From Pirellulales bacterium (GTDB taxonomy: Bacteria; Planctomycetota; Planctomycetia; Pirellulales; JAEUIK01): a DNA stretch of 34,392 nt. The stretch covers positions 1 to 34,392 of the forward strand of contig JAIBBY010000050.1 in assembly GCA_019694455.1 (NCBI GenBank). Direction: 5' to 3'. Position numbers and translations under genes: made by a program. Under the pieces are notes generated by a model. That model was not told the DNA's origin. It made no database searches and was given only the letters and a program-made list of their open reading frames with translations. Numbering within the stretch: position 1 is the first letter of the stretch; every line of letters starts with the position of its first letter. Below are positions 20,001-27,566 of this stretch, piece after piece.

Positions 20001-20779
20001 GTCTGGCAAATGCTGACAAACACCGTCAACAGTTCGCTAAATCGTTGCGGGCGCAGCGGATCGTCGGCGGGCAAGGCGTGATAGGCGCGAATGGCCTGCG
20101 AAAACGTGCGACCGCCGATGCGCTTCATCGCGTAAAAGGGTTGGCCGTCTTCGCCTTCGCCGGCGGCGTAAACCGGAACGACCCCGGGATGCTCAAGCTG
20201 GCCAGTGACGCGGGCTTCTTTGAGAAACCGGCGAATCTTTTCGCGCGAGCGCAGCGATTGCGGCAACAGTTCTTTCACCGCGACTTGACGCCCCAGCCGA
20301 CGATCGAAGGCCAGTCGCACGCGCCCCAGGCCGCCGCGCCCCAGTTCGGACATGAGCACGAACTCTTGTTGGCTCTCGACGCGGCTGCCGATTGGCCCCG
20401 GCCCGCCATCGGCGCTCGTCACGCTCTTCCAAACCGCGCGGCCGCCCGCGTCGTCGGGGCCGGGAGGGGTGAACTCGCGCGTTTCGGCGGTTTCGTCGCC
20501 TTTGACGGTTGAACTGCGGGCCAGGCGTTGCTCGATGGCCGTGGGACCGGCCATTTGCGCCAGTTTCAATTCCTCGGCGTCCAGCGTGTCGTATTCCGAG
20601 CCGTAGCGCATGAGCGAATCGAGTTGATCGGCGCTTAAACCGTGGGAGCGCAGCAAGTCGACGACCGAGGCTTCTTCGTCACGGCTCAGCTCGCGCAATA
20701 GCTCGAGCAGTTGATCGTCGTGCACCAGATGGCGATCGACGGCGCGGGCCAACAGCAATAGCTCAGGATGGATCGACAT
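17042..20779 (-). CDS. Membrane-anchored serine/threonine protein kinase with TPR repeats
   Basis: 1245 residues. A helical region (~1-135) precedes a protein kinase domain at ~140-440: glycine loop GRGGLG (147-152), VAVKEL lysine K169, HRDLKPQN (271-278, catalytic D273), metal-binding DWG (291-293, for DFG) and YMSPEQ (346-351). About 48 residues, rich in Asp/Glu, separate DWG and GTLAYMSPE. A single transmembrane segment (~467-487) follows RRHR, so the kinase faces the cytoplasm. A coiled-coil-like stretch then leads into about ten TPRs (~690-1190), presumably outside the membrane. ATG 20779 carries GGGAGA upstream and lies inside the end of the surface-protein gene (17-nt overlap), which suggests translational coupling. 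All catalytic residues are present, so an active Hanks-type kinase is expected. The substrate is unknown. Confidence 0.9.
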   Translation of the reverse strand: MSIHPELLLLARAVDRHLVHDDQLLELLRELSRDEEASVVDLLRSHGLSADQLDSLMRYGSEYDTLDAEELKLAQMAGPTAIEQRLARSSTVKGDETAETREFTPPGPDDAGGRAVWKSVTSADGGPGPIGSRVESQQEFVLMSELGRGGLGRVRLAFDRRLGRQVAVKELLPQSLRSREKIRRFLKEARVTGQLEHPGVVPVYAAGEGEDGQPFYAMKRIGGRTFSQAIRAYHALPADDPLRPQRFSELLTVFVSICQTMAFAHQRGVLHRDLKPQNVIVGDFGEAIVVDWGLAKTLAPPAPRGPNESTIAAEELAQPAAPEPIELDDDAAAATRDGAVLGTLAYMSPEQALGMAVDARSDIYALGAMLFELLANRPPFRGKTQEVLQQVQLGKLPRLRELAPHAPRALEAVCMRALARLPEARYATAKELADEVVRWQAGEPPLAYAEPWLERGLRWTRRHRTLCATALASLAVLATVAGSWWWQESRRVQQVADRAQRHMQTADQLLLAEQLPAALAEVDQARALAGAEPRLASIAGAAAELRAQIDERLSVDANRQRLTRQLADFERHYHEALFRSLLAARPDATADRAAALRSLRAARDLLPPAQVASLGAIGLDAADRAEVDLKQQELSIVEAELMALPAEDRDDAARAHAALAALACVPVDAPLRAVADRRARYLRLAGRDDEAQRESQRAGQIEPQHSLDLFLLGDQRLAAEDLPAAKRYFQQALAAQPDRFWAQWYLAVAQLQSGEPREALASLSACASRRPEFGFTYLLRGLAHGELGELELAEDDFRRAARLIPANETRDHYALHLNRGLVRVEHGRLPDALADFAAAEKLDPTRWEAHVNRADALRRRDEASAALASLGLRLAGLPLTPVATHHAALAQLERAIEFAPNEPRAYLNRGAIWRGLGQSNQALADFRQALSVSRPATPARAQALCEYGRLAHAGGDPQEALRRYNAAIDDCPAYADALYLRGLAQMDLGSDQEAIESFDAFLAQSQLAARVFGQVGSLARPVGRTASATNEATQLDEGSEPRQRLAAIYRERALARLKLRDTLGAFSDSILALDLAGPAAESLAQGDRTRFANLHARRGWALLLHGAEMARASFDEAIQLGGASGDPYTGRGSALVLLGRCDEAVADAMAALRVGPITPGLLYNAASIHAAAAGRVLSGGNTADERPAGWMNEALALLERGFSTMSPRERAAYRQELAKDASFDSIRQRPEFARLLTDNDSAATP

Positions 20780-23700
20780 GAGTGGCGTCTCCCGTGGGCG
20801 CGGCGGCGGAAGGCTGCGCCGCGCCAGGGGCTGCGGAAGTGGTGGTGGTAGAGGAGTTCGCCGCATCCATGGGCACAGCACGATCATTGTCGGCCGCGGA
20901 GCGGCCGGCCGCTTCTTCCCCGGCGTCATCGGTGACCGGCTTCTTCGCCTCGTGGGGCAGCGGTCCCTCGCTGGCGCGATCGGCTGCTTCGTGCAGCGTG
21001 CGGAGGAACTTGAGTTGTCTGGAGAACGGCTGCACCTCGTCGCGGTGGCCAAACCGCTCGACCAGCGATTGGAGATGCGGTTCGAGCCGCCAGAACGATT
21101 CGAACTGCGCGGGATCAGCGTCGGAGAATTGGGCGATCAGCCTATCCAAAAGTTCCATCAATTCGTCGGCGCCTCCCTGCGCCAGCCCGCCGCGCAGCGA
21201 TCGCAGATCCAATAGCGCGGCCTGTCGCAGTTGGCGGAGCGCGGTGCGGATGACCCCTTGGCGCCCGACGTGGGACGCCATGTTGAGCGCGCTCAGCCGG
21301 CCGAAGCCGTCGCCCACTCCCAGCGCGGAGGTGAGCGGCCCGAACAGCGGCAAAACCAGCGAGTTGAACGCGGCGTTCTGGCGCTGCGAGAGAAAGAGGT
21401 TGGCCACGGTGAAGGCGGCCTGGTTGACGCCGAAACTGCTCGGCGGCCCGCCCGCCACGGGGCCCGGACCACTCGGCGAGCCGGGGCCGGGCTGCGTTGG
21501 CCCGCCACGGAAATCGATGACCGCCACGAGCGACGCGCCGGGGCCGAGCGCCCCTTGCAGCGGCACAAAATCGACCACGCCGCCGCTGGCGAAATTGATG
21601 GCGCCGCTATAGCCGGTGCCGAGCCCCAGCAATTCGAGTCGCTGCGGCCCGCCCAAGGAGTTGGGCGAAACGATGAGCCCAGTGCTGCCGTTGGACGCGC
21701 TGAAGCCGCCCGCCACGGTATGAAACGCCTGCCCGCCAATCGCGCCGGTCTGTCCCTGCGCGTCGCTGAGCACATAGTCGACCGGATCGAACCAGCCAAA
21801 CAGGATCGTGCCGGCGTACTCTTCGAGCGGGCCATAAATGGCCTCGATGCCGTCGCGCACATGTTGATTAATGAGCGCGATCTTCGGATCGTAGCCCGAC
21901 GCGATGAACTTGATGTCCAGGTTGTACAGGTCTGGCTCGGCCGGCACGTCCGAGAAGCGGCGAGTCGTCATCACGCCCGATTGCCGCACCACCATGACGC
22001 CGGTTTGATTGGTCGGCGCCAGCCCCGCCAGTTCCAGCTTGAAACCGAGGTCGGGCAGCATCATGGCGCCGTTATGCGTGGTGAGGGCGCCGCTGGTGAG
22101 TTGGCGCCGCGAGCCGACCGGCACGATCGCCAGGGCGATCTCGACATCGCCGGCCATGCCTTCGACCAGCACGGCGCCACTGATCTCGCGCACGCGCCAG
22201 CCATTGGCGCCGCGGCCGATGCGCGGCTCTTGGCCTGGTTGGTCGGCTGGCTCGGACAAGACAAAGCGCGCGTCGCGCGCCCAGATCACCAGGTATTCGT
22301 CGTGATTGGCCGCGCCAGCGAGCGAGGTCGACAGCGACTGCTCGCGCAGCAGACGGCTCAAGCGGTTCTGCGCTTCTTGCTGAATCTGAGCGCTGGTCAT
22401 GCCGCTGGCGTCAAAGTTCAACTGCCGCAACAACTGCTCGGCAAACTGGCTGCTGGCAAAACTCTTGCGCTGGGCGATGCCGTCGAGCGTGGCCTGCGTG
22501 GCGTAATGCACCAGCGAGTTTTGCAGCCAAGGGAAGATATCGAGCGCGTTCAAGACCTGCTCGACGTTGAAATCGAACGTCGCATGCCCGCCCGGAATCT
22601 CGTTGCCGTCGCCATCGAGGGCCACGCCCGTCTGGCTGGTGAGGCCGGTGACTCCGAGGGCGCGATCGGGGGCGAAGACCGTGAGTCGATAGTCGCCGGG
22701 GATCAGCGGCGCGGCGGCGCGCAGCAGGGCGCGGTGAATGATCGGATCGTAGTAGACCGACAAAATCTGGATCGCCCCGCCGGCGGCGCCCAACCGCTCC
22801 AAGCGATAGTTGGCGGGGTTGGCGGCATCGGCCTGGCGCAGCGCTTGCGGGCTGAAGTCGACGATCACCAGATTGGGCGCGGTGTTGGCGTCTGCCCGCG
22901 CGGGGAGCGCCGCCAGGGCGCGGGGCGGGGCCTGGTGGTATTGGAACGGAATCCGCAGGTCGCCGCCGGTGAGCGGGTTGCCCGCCAGATCGCGAATCGC
23001 GTCGCCGCGCAGCACGAGTTGATACTGATCTCCTTCGAGATCCGCGGCGGAGATCACGATGGTGATGGCGGGGGGCACGCGCTGACTGGGGATGCCGGGC
23101 GAATAGGTGGCTGAGATGATTGCGGCGCTGCGATCGGCCGAGGTGTTGTAGTCCAGGATGCCATCGGCGCCGGCGCCAAAGAGACGATAGCTCGCCAGAT
23201 TGGCGACCGCGGCGCGATCGAGTTCTTCGTTGAGCGCGATGCGCACTTCGACGATGCCGGCCGGCAGGCCCAGTTCGTCTTGCGGCAACGTCACTTGCGT
23301 GGAGCGCACGATCGGGCCGCGCTGATCGACGACAAATTGCAGCGATGCCAGCGCCGTGTTGCCAGAGGCGTCGGTCGCGCGCACAACCACGCGGTTTAGT
23401 TGTTCGCCAAAGACATGATCGGCCGCCACGATCACCACTTGCGCGGCGCCGGAAGCAGAAAGCAGCGCCTTGACGCGCTGATCGTCGTACTGGCCATCGC
23501 CGTCGAAATCAAAATCGAGCGTCACCCAACCTGACGCGCCGGGAAACTCGTCGGACAGCGCGAGCGCAAAACTGGGCGAGGCGTCGAAGGTGCGATTGGT
23601 CGCCGGGGTCGCATCATCGCCCGCCAAGCGCAGGCTGTGGATCAGCGGCCCGCGCCGATCGACGATCACCGTGGCGACATGATCGCCGCCGGGCGCGCCG

Positions 23701-25346
23701 TCGCCATCGCCATCCAGCGGCGTCTCGATCGGCTCCGTGCCATGAGTTGTCGGCGCGGTGACGCCCTCCGCGCCGCTGAACACGGTCACTTCGTACACGC
23801 CGTCGGGCAGTTGATCGAGTTGCAGCGTGGCTACGCGACGGTCGGCCGAGAGCGTCACCTGGCGAATCGATCGGCCGGCGACGTGATAGCTTTCCGCCTG
23901 ATCGATGCCGAGCAAATCGCCGCGGTTGAATTGAATTTTGATCGCCGTCAACGCCAGGTCGGGGGTGGCCGCGGTGACCAGCGCCAAGCTGGCGTCGATG
24001 GTCAGCGGCGCGCCGCTCGACAGGTTGCCGAGCGCGTCGATCAGTCGCACGCTGGCGACCGCGCCTTGCCCTGCGGCCAGCGGCGTGGCGGCTTCGATGA
24101 CGAACTGCGTCGCCGCTTCGCCCATGACAAACTCTTGAAAGCCGTCGTCGTATTGGCCATCGCCATCGAGATCGAGTTCTGCCCGCAGCCGTTCGCCGGG
24201 GCGCGCGGCGGTCGCCTGGCCGGCGACTCGATAGAACAGGCCTTGTTGCGGCGCGGCGAGCGCGCCGGCCAGGCTCAACGAACCGGAGACCAGTTGCGGC
24301 GCGGTGGTGTCGACGCGGAAGCGGCCGACAAAGTCGCCTCCCGCGCCGCCGACGCCATCGCCATCGAGCGCCAAGCCATCGAGGCCAACCAAGGTGTCGC
24401 CTACCAGCAGCGCGTAGTTGCCGTCGGCCAGGGACCCGATCACGGGCAGGGTGATGCGGTCTTGCGCGGCGCTATAGCTGGGGGCGCCAAGCTGGCTGGT
24501 GAGATCGGCGGCGATCTGGTCAAAACTGTCCAACGCGACCAGCCGGAAGGCATCGCGCAGCACGGAGTCGGCGGCGAGATTGTTTTCTGACAGGAACAGC
24601 GTGAGGGCCTGCGGGGGCTGGCGCGTGTCGCCGTCGGGAGTCATTTGCACGATCTGCGGCGGGATGCCCGCCGAGATCAGCAGTCGGTAGTCTCCGGTGG
24701 TGCCTTGCGCGCCGGCGACGCAAATCACATAGTCGCCGGCTTGCAAGTTGCGCTCGATGAGGGGGTCGCGCCCCACGGTGTCGTCGTCGGTGGCCCAAAG
24801 CTGACTCGTCTGCCCTTGGCGCCAGAGGCCAAGGACGGGATCGAGGCTGCCGCCGAGTCGGGCGGCGATCACCTCGGCGCGGAGCGTGGTGGGCCGATCC
24901 AAATGGAACGAGTAAAAGTCCCAGTCCCCTTCCAGGTTGTGCCCGGCGTTGGGGACCGTCATCAAAAAGTCGATCAGCTCACCCGAACCGCCGGAGTCGA
25001 TCGAGGCAGTGATGTCGGCGCGATGGTTGTTGAGATAGAGGAGCTGTGGCTGCCAGAGCAAATTGCCAATTTCGGGCGCCGGAACTGGCGAGAAATCATT
25101 CGGGTCCCGGTTGATCGGCAGGTTTTGGTAAGCGGCGCCGTCGCTATCCGTGACCATGACCGACGCGGCAAACAGGTCGCTGGGTGATGTGCCGTCGTGC
25201 AGCAGTGGCGGGAGCAGATCGAAGTCGGCCGCCATGAGTTCGCGGCGTTCGAGTTGCTCAACGAGCAACCTCCGCCCGCGGCCGCTGAGCATCGCTCGAG
25301 CGGTCTTGGCCCATCGGTTGCGCTGTGTCTTGTGACGACGCTGCAC
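20763..25346 (-). CDS. Giant LEPR-XLL-type surface protein with PPC and SbsA/Ig-like repeats
   Basis: 1527 residues. The basic N-terminus carries LLVEQLERRELMAADFD (27-43), a planctomycete LEPR-XLL-type start, without a normal signal peptide. A PPC-like domain (~110-225) holds DWDFYSFHL and GDYRLLISAG. Several SbsA/Ig-like modules follow, punctuated by acidic loops: LDGDGVGGAGGDF, LDGDGDGAPGGDH and LDGDGNEIPGG, plus two near-identical DGDGQYDD segments. These look like calcium sites in cadherin- or bacterial Ig-type folds. The last ~180 residues switch to a Leu/Arg/Glu-rich helical region and end in a Ser/Thr/Ala/Pro tail. The start is GTG 25346; ATG 25292 is an alternative that still precedes the LE motif. 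The stop overlaps the kinase start. Enzymatic function is not evident; a structural or sensing role is inferred. Confidence 0.8.
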   Translation of the reverse strand: MQRRHKTQRNRWAKTARAMLSGRGRRLLVEQLERRELMAADFDLLPPLLHDGTSPSDLFAASVMVTDSDGAAYQNLPINRDPNDFSPVPAPEIGNLLWQPQLLYLNNHRADITASIDSGGSGELIDFLMTVPNAGHNLEGDWDFYSFHLDRPTTLRAEVIAARLGGSLDPVLGLWRQGQTSQLWATDDDTVGRDPLIERNLQAGDYVICVAGAQGTTGDYRLLISAGIPPQIVQMTPDGDTRQPPQALTLFLSENNLAADSVLRDAFRLVALDSFDQIAADLTSQLGAPSYSAAQDRITLPVIGSLADGNYALLVGDTLVGLDGLALDGDGVGGAGGDFVGRFRVDTTAPQLVSGSLSLAGALAAPQQGLFYRVAGQATAARPGERLRAELDLDGDGQYDDGFQEFVMGEAATQFVIEAATPLAAGQGAVASVRLIDALGNLSSGAPLTIDASLALVTAATPDLALTAIKIQFNRGDLLGIDQAESYHVAGRSIRQVTLSADRRVATLQLDQLPDGVYEVTVFSGAEGVTAPTTHGTEPIETPLDGDGDGAPGGDHVATVIVDRRGPLIHSLRLAGDDATPATNRTFDASPSFALALSDEFPGASGWVTLDFDFDGDGQYDDQRVKALLSASGAAQVVIVAADHVFGEQLNRVVVRATDASGNTALASLQFVVDQRGPIVRSTQVTLPQDELGLPAGIVEVRIALNEELDRAAVANLASYRLFGAGADGILDYNTSADRSAAIISATYSPGIPSQRVPPAITIVISAADLEGDQYQLVLRGDAIRDLAGNPLTGGDLRIPFQYHQAPPRALAALPARADANTAPNLVIVDFSPQALRQADAANPANYRLERLGAAGGAIQILSVYYDPIIHRALLRAAAPLIPGDYRLTVFAPDRALGVTGLTSQTGVALDGDGNEIPGGHATFDFNVEQVLNALDIFPWLQNSLVHYATQATLDGIAQRKSFASSQFAEQLLRQLNFDASGMTSAQIQQEAQNRLSRLLREQSLSTSLAGAANHDEYLVIWARDARFVLSEPADQPGQEPRIGRGANGWRVREISGAVLVEGMAGDVEIALAIVPVGSRRQLTSGALTTHNGAMMLPDLGFKLELAGLAPTNQTGVMVVRQSGVMTTRRFSDVPAEPDLYNLDIKFIASGYDPKIALINQHVRDGIEAIYGPLEEYAGTILFGWFDPVDYVLSDAQGQTGAIGGQAFHTVAGGFSASNGSTGLIVSPNSLGGPQRLELLGLGTGYSGAINFASGGVVDFVPLQGALGPGASLVAVIDFRGGPTQPGPGSPSGPGPVAGGPPSSFGVNQAAFTVANLFLSQRQNAAFNSLVLPLFGPLTSALGVGDGFGRLSALNMASHVGRQGVIRTALRQLRQAALLDLRSLRGGLAQGGADELMELLDRLIAQFSDADPAQFESFWRLEPHLQSLVERFGHRDEVQPFSRQLKFLRTLHEAADRASEGPLPHEAKKPVTDDAGEEAAGRSAADNDRAVPMDAANSSTTTTSAAPGAAQPSAAAPTGDATHVDPS

Positions 25347-25702
25347 GGGAAATACGCCACGCCTCTTGGTGAGCGAGGCAGGTCGGGCGGGTCTGCATCA
25401 CTGCAAGCTGGAAGAAGAGGGCCATCTCTTCCAATTGCCATAAAACGCTGCCAGACTCGCATCGTAAACGGCTGTGGAAGAAGGGTCAAACAAATCGTGA
25501 GCGGCGTTTGTCTGGCGGCGGTTTTTGACCGCTTTGGCGCTGCCTGCGCGGGGGGCCGTCGCGTCGGGAATGTGCCGCGTAATTTGGATGACGACGTATG
25601 CTTTTGAGGGGGGAGGGGCGTACAAAGGCGGCACTGTCCGGGCAGGTTTGCTTGTATAATTCGAGAGCGCGACTGTTTCTTGTTTCGCAAGCGGTGGGTG
25701 AC
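25347..25702. other. Divergent intergenic region
   Basis: 356 bp between the giant surface protein gene (-) and a small unknown gene (+). It holds the consensus -10 for the plus-strand gene (listed separately) and a weak 5-bp hairpin at 25518-25532. No -35/-10 pair could be picked out for the minus-strand gene. No further gene is supported. Confidence 0.5.
25655..25660 (+). promoter_or_regulatory. Candidate -10 box TATAAT for the small unknown gene
   Basis: A perfect TATAAT in GC-rich DNA, preceded by TTG. A start of transcription near 25667 would leave a leader of about 36 nt before ATG 25703. The -35 region (about 25631-25637) is poor, so this is a sigma-70-type candidate only. Confidence 0.5.
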
Positions 25703-26203
25703 ATGGCGGAAGATCTGGTCCTGAAGGTTGCGAGGCGCCGCGTCGAGCGGTTTGCAATTCGCCCGGCCGCGCCGCGCGACATTGAGCAAGACACCAACGA
25801 ATGCGCCGCGTGCGAGCGCTGGCTCGACATGGGAGTCGATGCGCTCGAGTGGCTGGAGAAGGCGGAGCAGTTTCTGTTGGAAGCGGGACGGTCTGGCGTA
25901 GCCATTATTGAGAGCGACACTGCCCAGGCGGTGCGCGATCTTTATTTGGTGTGGTTGGAATCGTGCGACCAGGCGGAAAAATGGTGTGCTTCGTTAACCG
26001 CCAAAGGGCATCCGCCAAACAACCTTGGCAAGCTGCGTCAGGCGAATGCGCGAGCCGCTCACGCCGCCGCGCGCAACGCCATTTTGCAGATGGCGTCGCA
26101 GCCGGTGGACTTGGACGACGATGCCGACGGATGCGCGCAGCAAGCCGGCGCCACGGCGATCCGCTTTGCCCCGACGCCGCTAGAGCCCAAGCAGTTCAAC
26201 TGA
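25703..26203 (+). CDS. Small hypothetical protein, family not recognised
   Basis: 166 residues, not recognised. The sequence is rich in Ala, Glu, Arg and Leu and looks mostly alpha-helical, soluble and cytoplasmic, with no signal peptide or membrane segment. Notable features are a CAAC pair near residue 31, tryptophans in ERWLDMG and LEWLEKAEQFLLEA, a further Trp-Cys region near EKWCASL, and an acidic LDDDAD segment before the C-terminus. ATG 25703 is chosen because it lies about 36 nt behind the consensus -10 box; an in-frame start at 25598 would lie upstream of that promoter. It stands alone, divergent from the surface protein/kinase pair and convergent with the SGNH gene (32 nt). Coding is supported by frame length and GC3; the function is unknown. 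Confidence 0.65.
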   Translation: MAEDLVLKVARRRVERFAIRPAAPRDIEQDTNECAACERWLDMGVDALEWLEKAEQFLLEAGRSGVAIIESDTAQAVRDLYLVWLESCDQAEKWCASLTAKGHPPNNLGKLRQANARAAHAAARNAILQMASQPVDLDDDADGCAQQAGATAIRFAPTPLEPKQFN

Positions 26204-26235
26204 AAGCGATCGAGTGGCGGGCAGCAGACTCGCGG

Positions 26236-27192
26236 TTAGTTGTGGTGACGGCGCGCCATGGCGGCCATGACTCCGATCGCCCCGATGGCGAGCAGCAGGC
26301 AAGTGGCTGGCTCTGGGATCGGCAGCGCGGCCGAGTTGCCCACGATAAAGTTGTCCGCCCAAATGGTGTAGTCGGCGCCGTCGATGAGCAGGTCGCAGTT
26401 GAAGTCGCCGCTGGCGAAGCCGCCGAGTTGGTGAAAGTGATCGGCCCAGGCCGTGTAGTCGGCGCCATCGACCACGCCATTCATGTCGGCGTCGCCGGCG
26501 TAGAGGCTCGCCACGCCAAAGGCGTATTGCCGGCTGAGCCAGTCGTAGCCGGGGGTGATGCCATTGACCTTGGGGCCGCCGTACAGGTGGACGTATCCCG
26601 GCGTCTGGCCGTCGTCGGAATACCAGCTTTGCCATCCGGACTGCTGTTGGATCGCGTGGTAATTGTCCAGAAACAGCCAACCGCGCTCGGCGGCCTGCGT
26701 TTGCAGCCAAGGATTGTAGAGCGTGCGCAGCCGCTCATCGGCCAGCGCATAGCGCGCGTCGTTGGGATTGGTCAGCACCGGCAGATTCGCGCCCAAGATC
26801 ACTTGCACGCCAGCGGTTTGGAAGGCGTCGAACTCCGCCCCGATGAGACTCTGAAACGCCGCGAATTGATCGGGTTCCAGAAACGAGTCGTTGACGCCCA
26901 ACTGGAATAGCACCAAGTTGGCGCCGGCGGCCAGGGCATCGGCGCCAAAATCATGCGCGTGCGGTGGCTGCGCGTGAATGTCGGTGGCCTGGCCCGTGTA
27001 GATCGGCGCGGAGGCCCCGCCCGAGGCGAATCGCAACGACTGGGCGGGCATGCCAAAGCGATTGAACTGATACTGCAACAGCGCTCCGTAGGCGCTGGTC
27101 TGTGAGTCGCCGGTGGCGGCAAAAAGGGTCGATGCCACGGCCGGCGAAGCAACCAACATACAGAGTCCAGCCCACAGAAGTGCCCGCTGCAT
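26236..27192 (-). CDS. Secreted SGNH hydrolase with dockerin repeats and PEP-CTERM anchor
   Basis: 318 residues. Signal peptide with an AVAS-type cleavage site near residue 21. The SGNH/GDSL fold shows block I GDSQ (catalytic S30), block II near SGG (58-59), block III LGVND (N101) and a block V-like segment with D193/D194 and H202, so an esterase/lipase or carbohydrate deacetylase-like activity is expected. Residues ~234-282 are two dockerin-type calcium loops (GDADMNGVVDGADYTAWAD and GDFNCDLLIDGADYTIWAD). The C-terminus PIPEPATCLLLAIGAIGVMAAMARRHH is a PEP-CTERM signal: PEP, hydrophobic helix, basic end. That implies an exosortase elsewhere in the genome. ATG 27192 has AAGAGG seven bases upstream. 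It is convergent with the small hypothetical gene. The natural substrate is unknown. Confidence 0.85.
   Translation of the reverse strand: MQRALLWAGLCMLVASPAVASTLFAATGDSQTSAYGALLQYQFNRFGMPAQSLRFASGGASAPIYTGQATDIHAQPPHAHDFGADALAAGANLVLFQLGVNDSFLEPDQFAAFQSLIGAEFDAFQTAGVQVILGANLPVLTNPNDARYALADERLRTLYNPWLQTQAAERGWLFLDNYHAIQQQSGWQSWYSDDGQTPGYVHLYGGPKVNGITPGYDWLSRQYAFGVASLYAGDADMNGVVDGADYTAWADHFHQLGGFASGDFNCDLLIDGADYTIWADNFIVGNSAALPIPEPATCLLLAIGAIGVMAAMARRHHN
26345..26500 (-). other. Dockerin-like double calcium loop of the SGNH protein
   Basis: Two D-x-D/N-x-D-G loops followed by DYT(A/I)WAD. This is the same signature as the dockerin of the giant metzincin-like protein at 4745-4905, including the exact string YTIWADNF. 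Confidence 0.75.
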
Positions 27193-27199
27193 CAAACCG

Positions 27200-27205
27200 C
27201 CTCTT
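27200..27205 (-). promoter_or_regulatory. Ribosome binding site of the SGNH/PEP-CTERM gene
   Basis: Reads AAGAGG on the minus strand, seven bases before ATG 27192. It supports that ATG over the TTG codon immediately upstream. Confidence 0.6.
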
Positions 27206-27250
27206 GACTGTCCCTGGAATTAGCTAGCGTTGGCCAGCCGGCAACACCAC

Positions 27251-27278
27251 AATTAACACAAAATTTTATCAAAATCAA
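27251..27278 (-). promoter_or_regulatory. Candidate promoter for the SGNH/PEP-CTERM gene
   Basis: In an AT-rich island of otherwise GC-rich DNA, the minus strand reads TTGATT (27278-27273), 16 bases, then TTAATT (27256-27251). Transcription would begin some 50 nt before ATG 27192. This is an eye match to sigma-70 consensus only. Confidence 0.3.
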
Positions 27279-27566
27279 AGGTAGAGGGGGTGCGCTGTTG
27301 GTCGGCCGCGAAAATCAGCGGGCAGAAGATTCCGCGAGAACGCCGGCTTTTGCCGATTGCGGAGGGGCACAGCCAAGAAACGGCCGGCAAGATCAGAAAA
27401 ATGGCGCCGATCGGCTGGGCCAAACGGGCGAGCCAGTGTCCCACCAGGACGGCGGGACCAAAGACTGATCTTGGCCGGCGGGGCGGTCGCGCCTATGAAT
27501 TACTGGGAGACTTCTTTCCTTCTCGCTGCCGCGCCCACCCGCCCGACCCCGCCTGGTTCGCCGTTC

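Larger units (their letters stand above)
27193..27566. other. Divergent intergenic region between the SGNH gene and the ABC exporter pair
   Basis: Holds the AT-rich candidate promoter for the minus-strand gene. From about 27285 onward it is GC-rich leader for the exporter genes, with a small cggc-tttt-gccg hairpin (27344-27355). An alternative in-frame start for the exporter lies at 27495. Confidence 0.4.

Noticed and set aside
21231..23114. A 627-residue plus-strand frame opposite the giant surface protein
   Set aside because: Antisense shadow with low-complexity Arg/Ala/Gly/Val composition and no domain; the minus-strand frame has LEPR-XLL and Ig-like modules.
25518..25532. Hairpin gcggt-ttttg-accgc as a terminator or small RNA end
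   Set aside because: Only 5 bp, with no T-run after it and no gene ending nearby.
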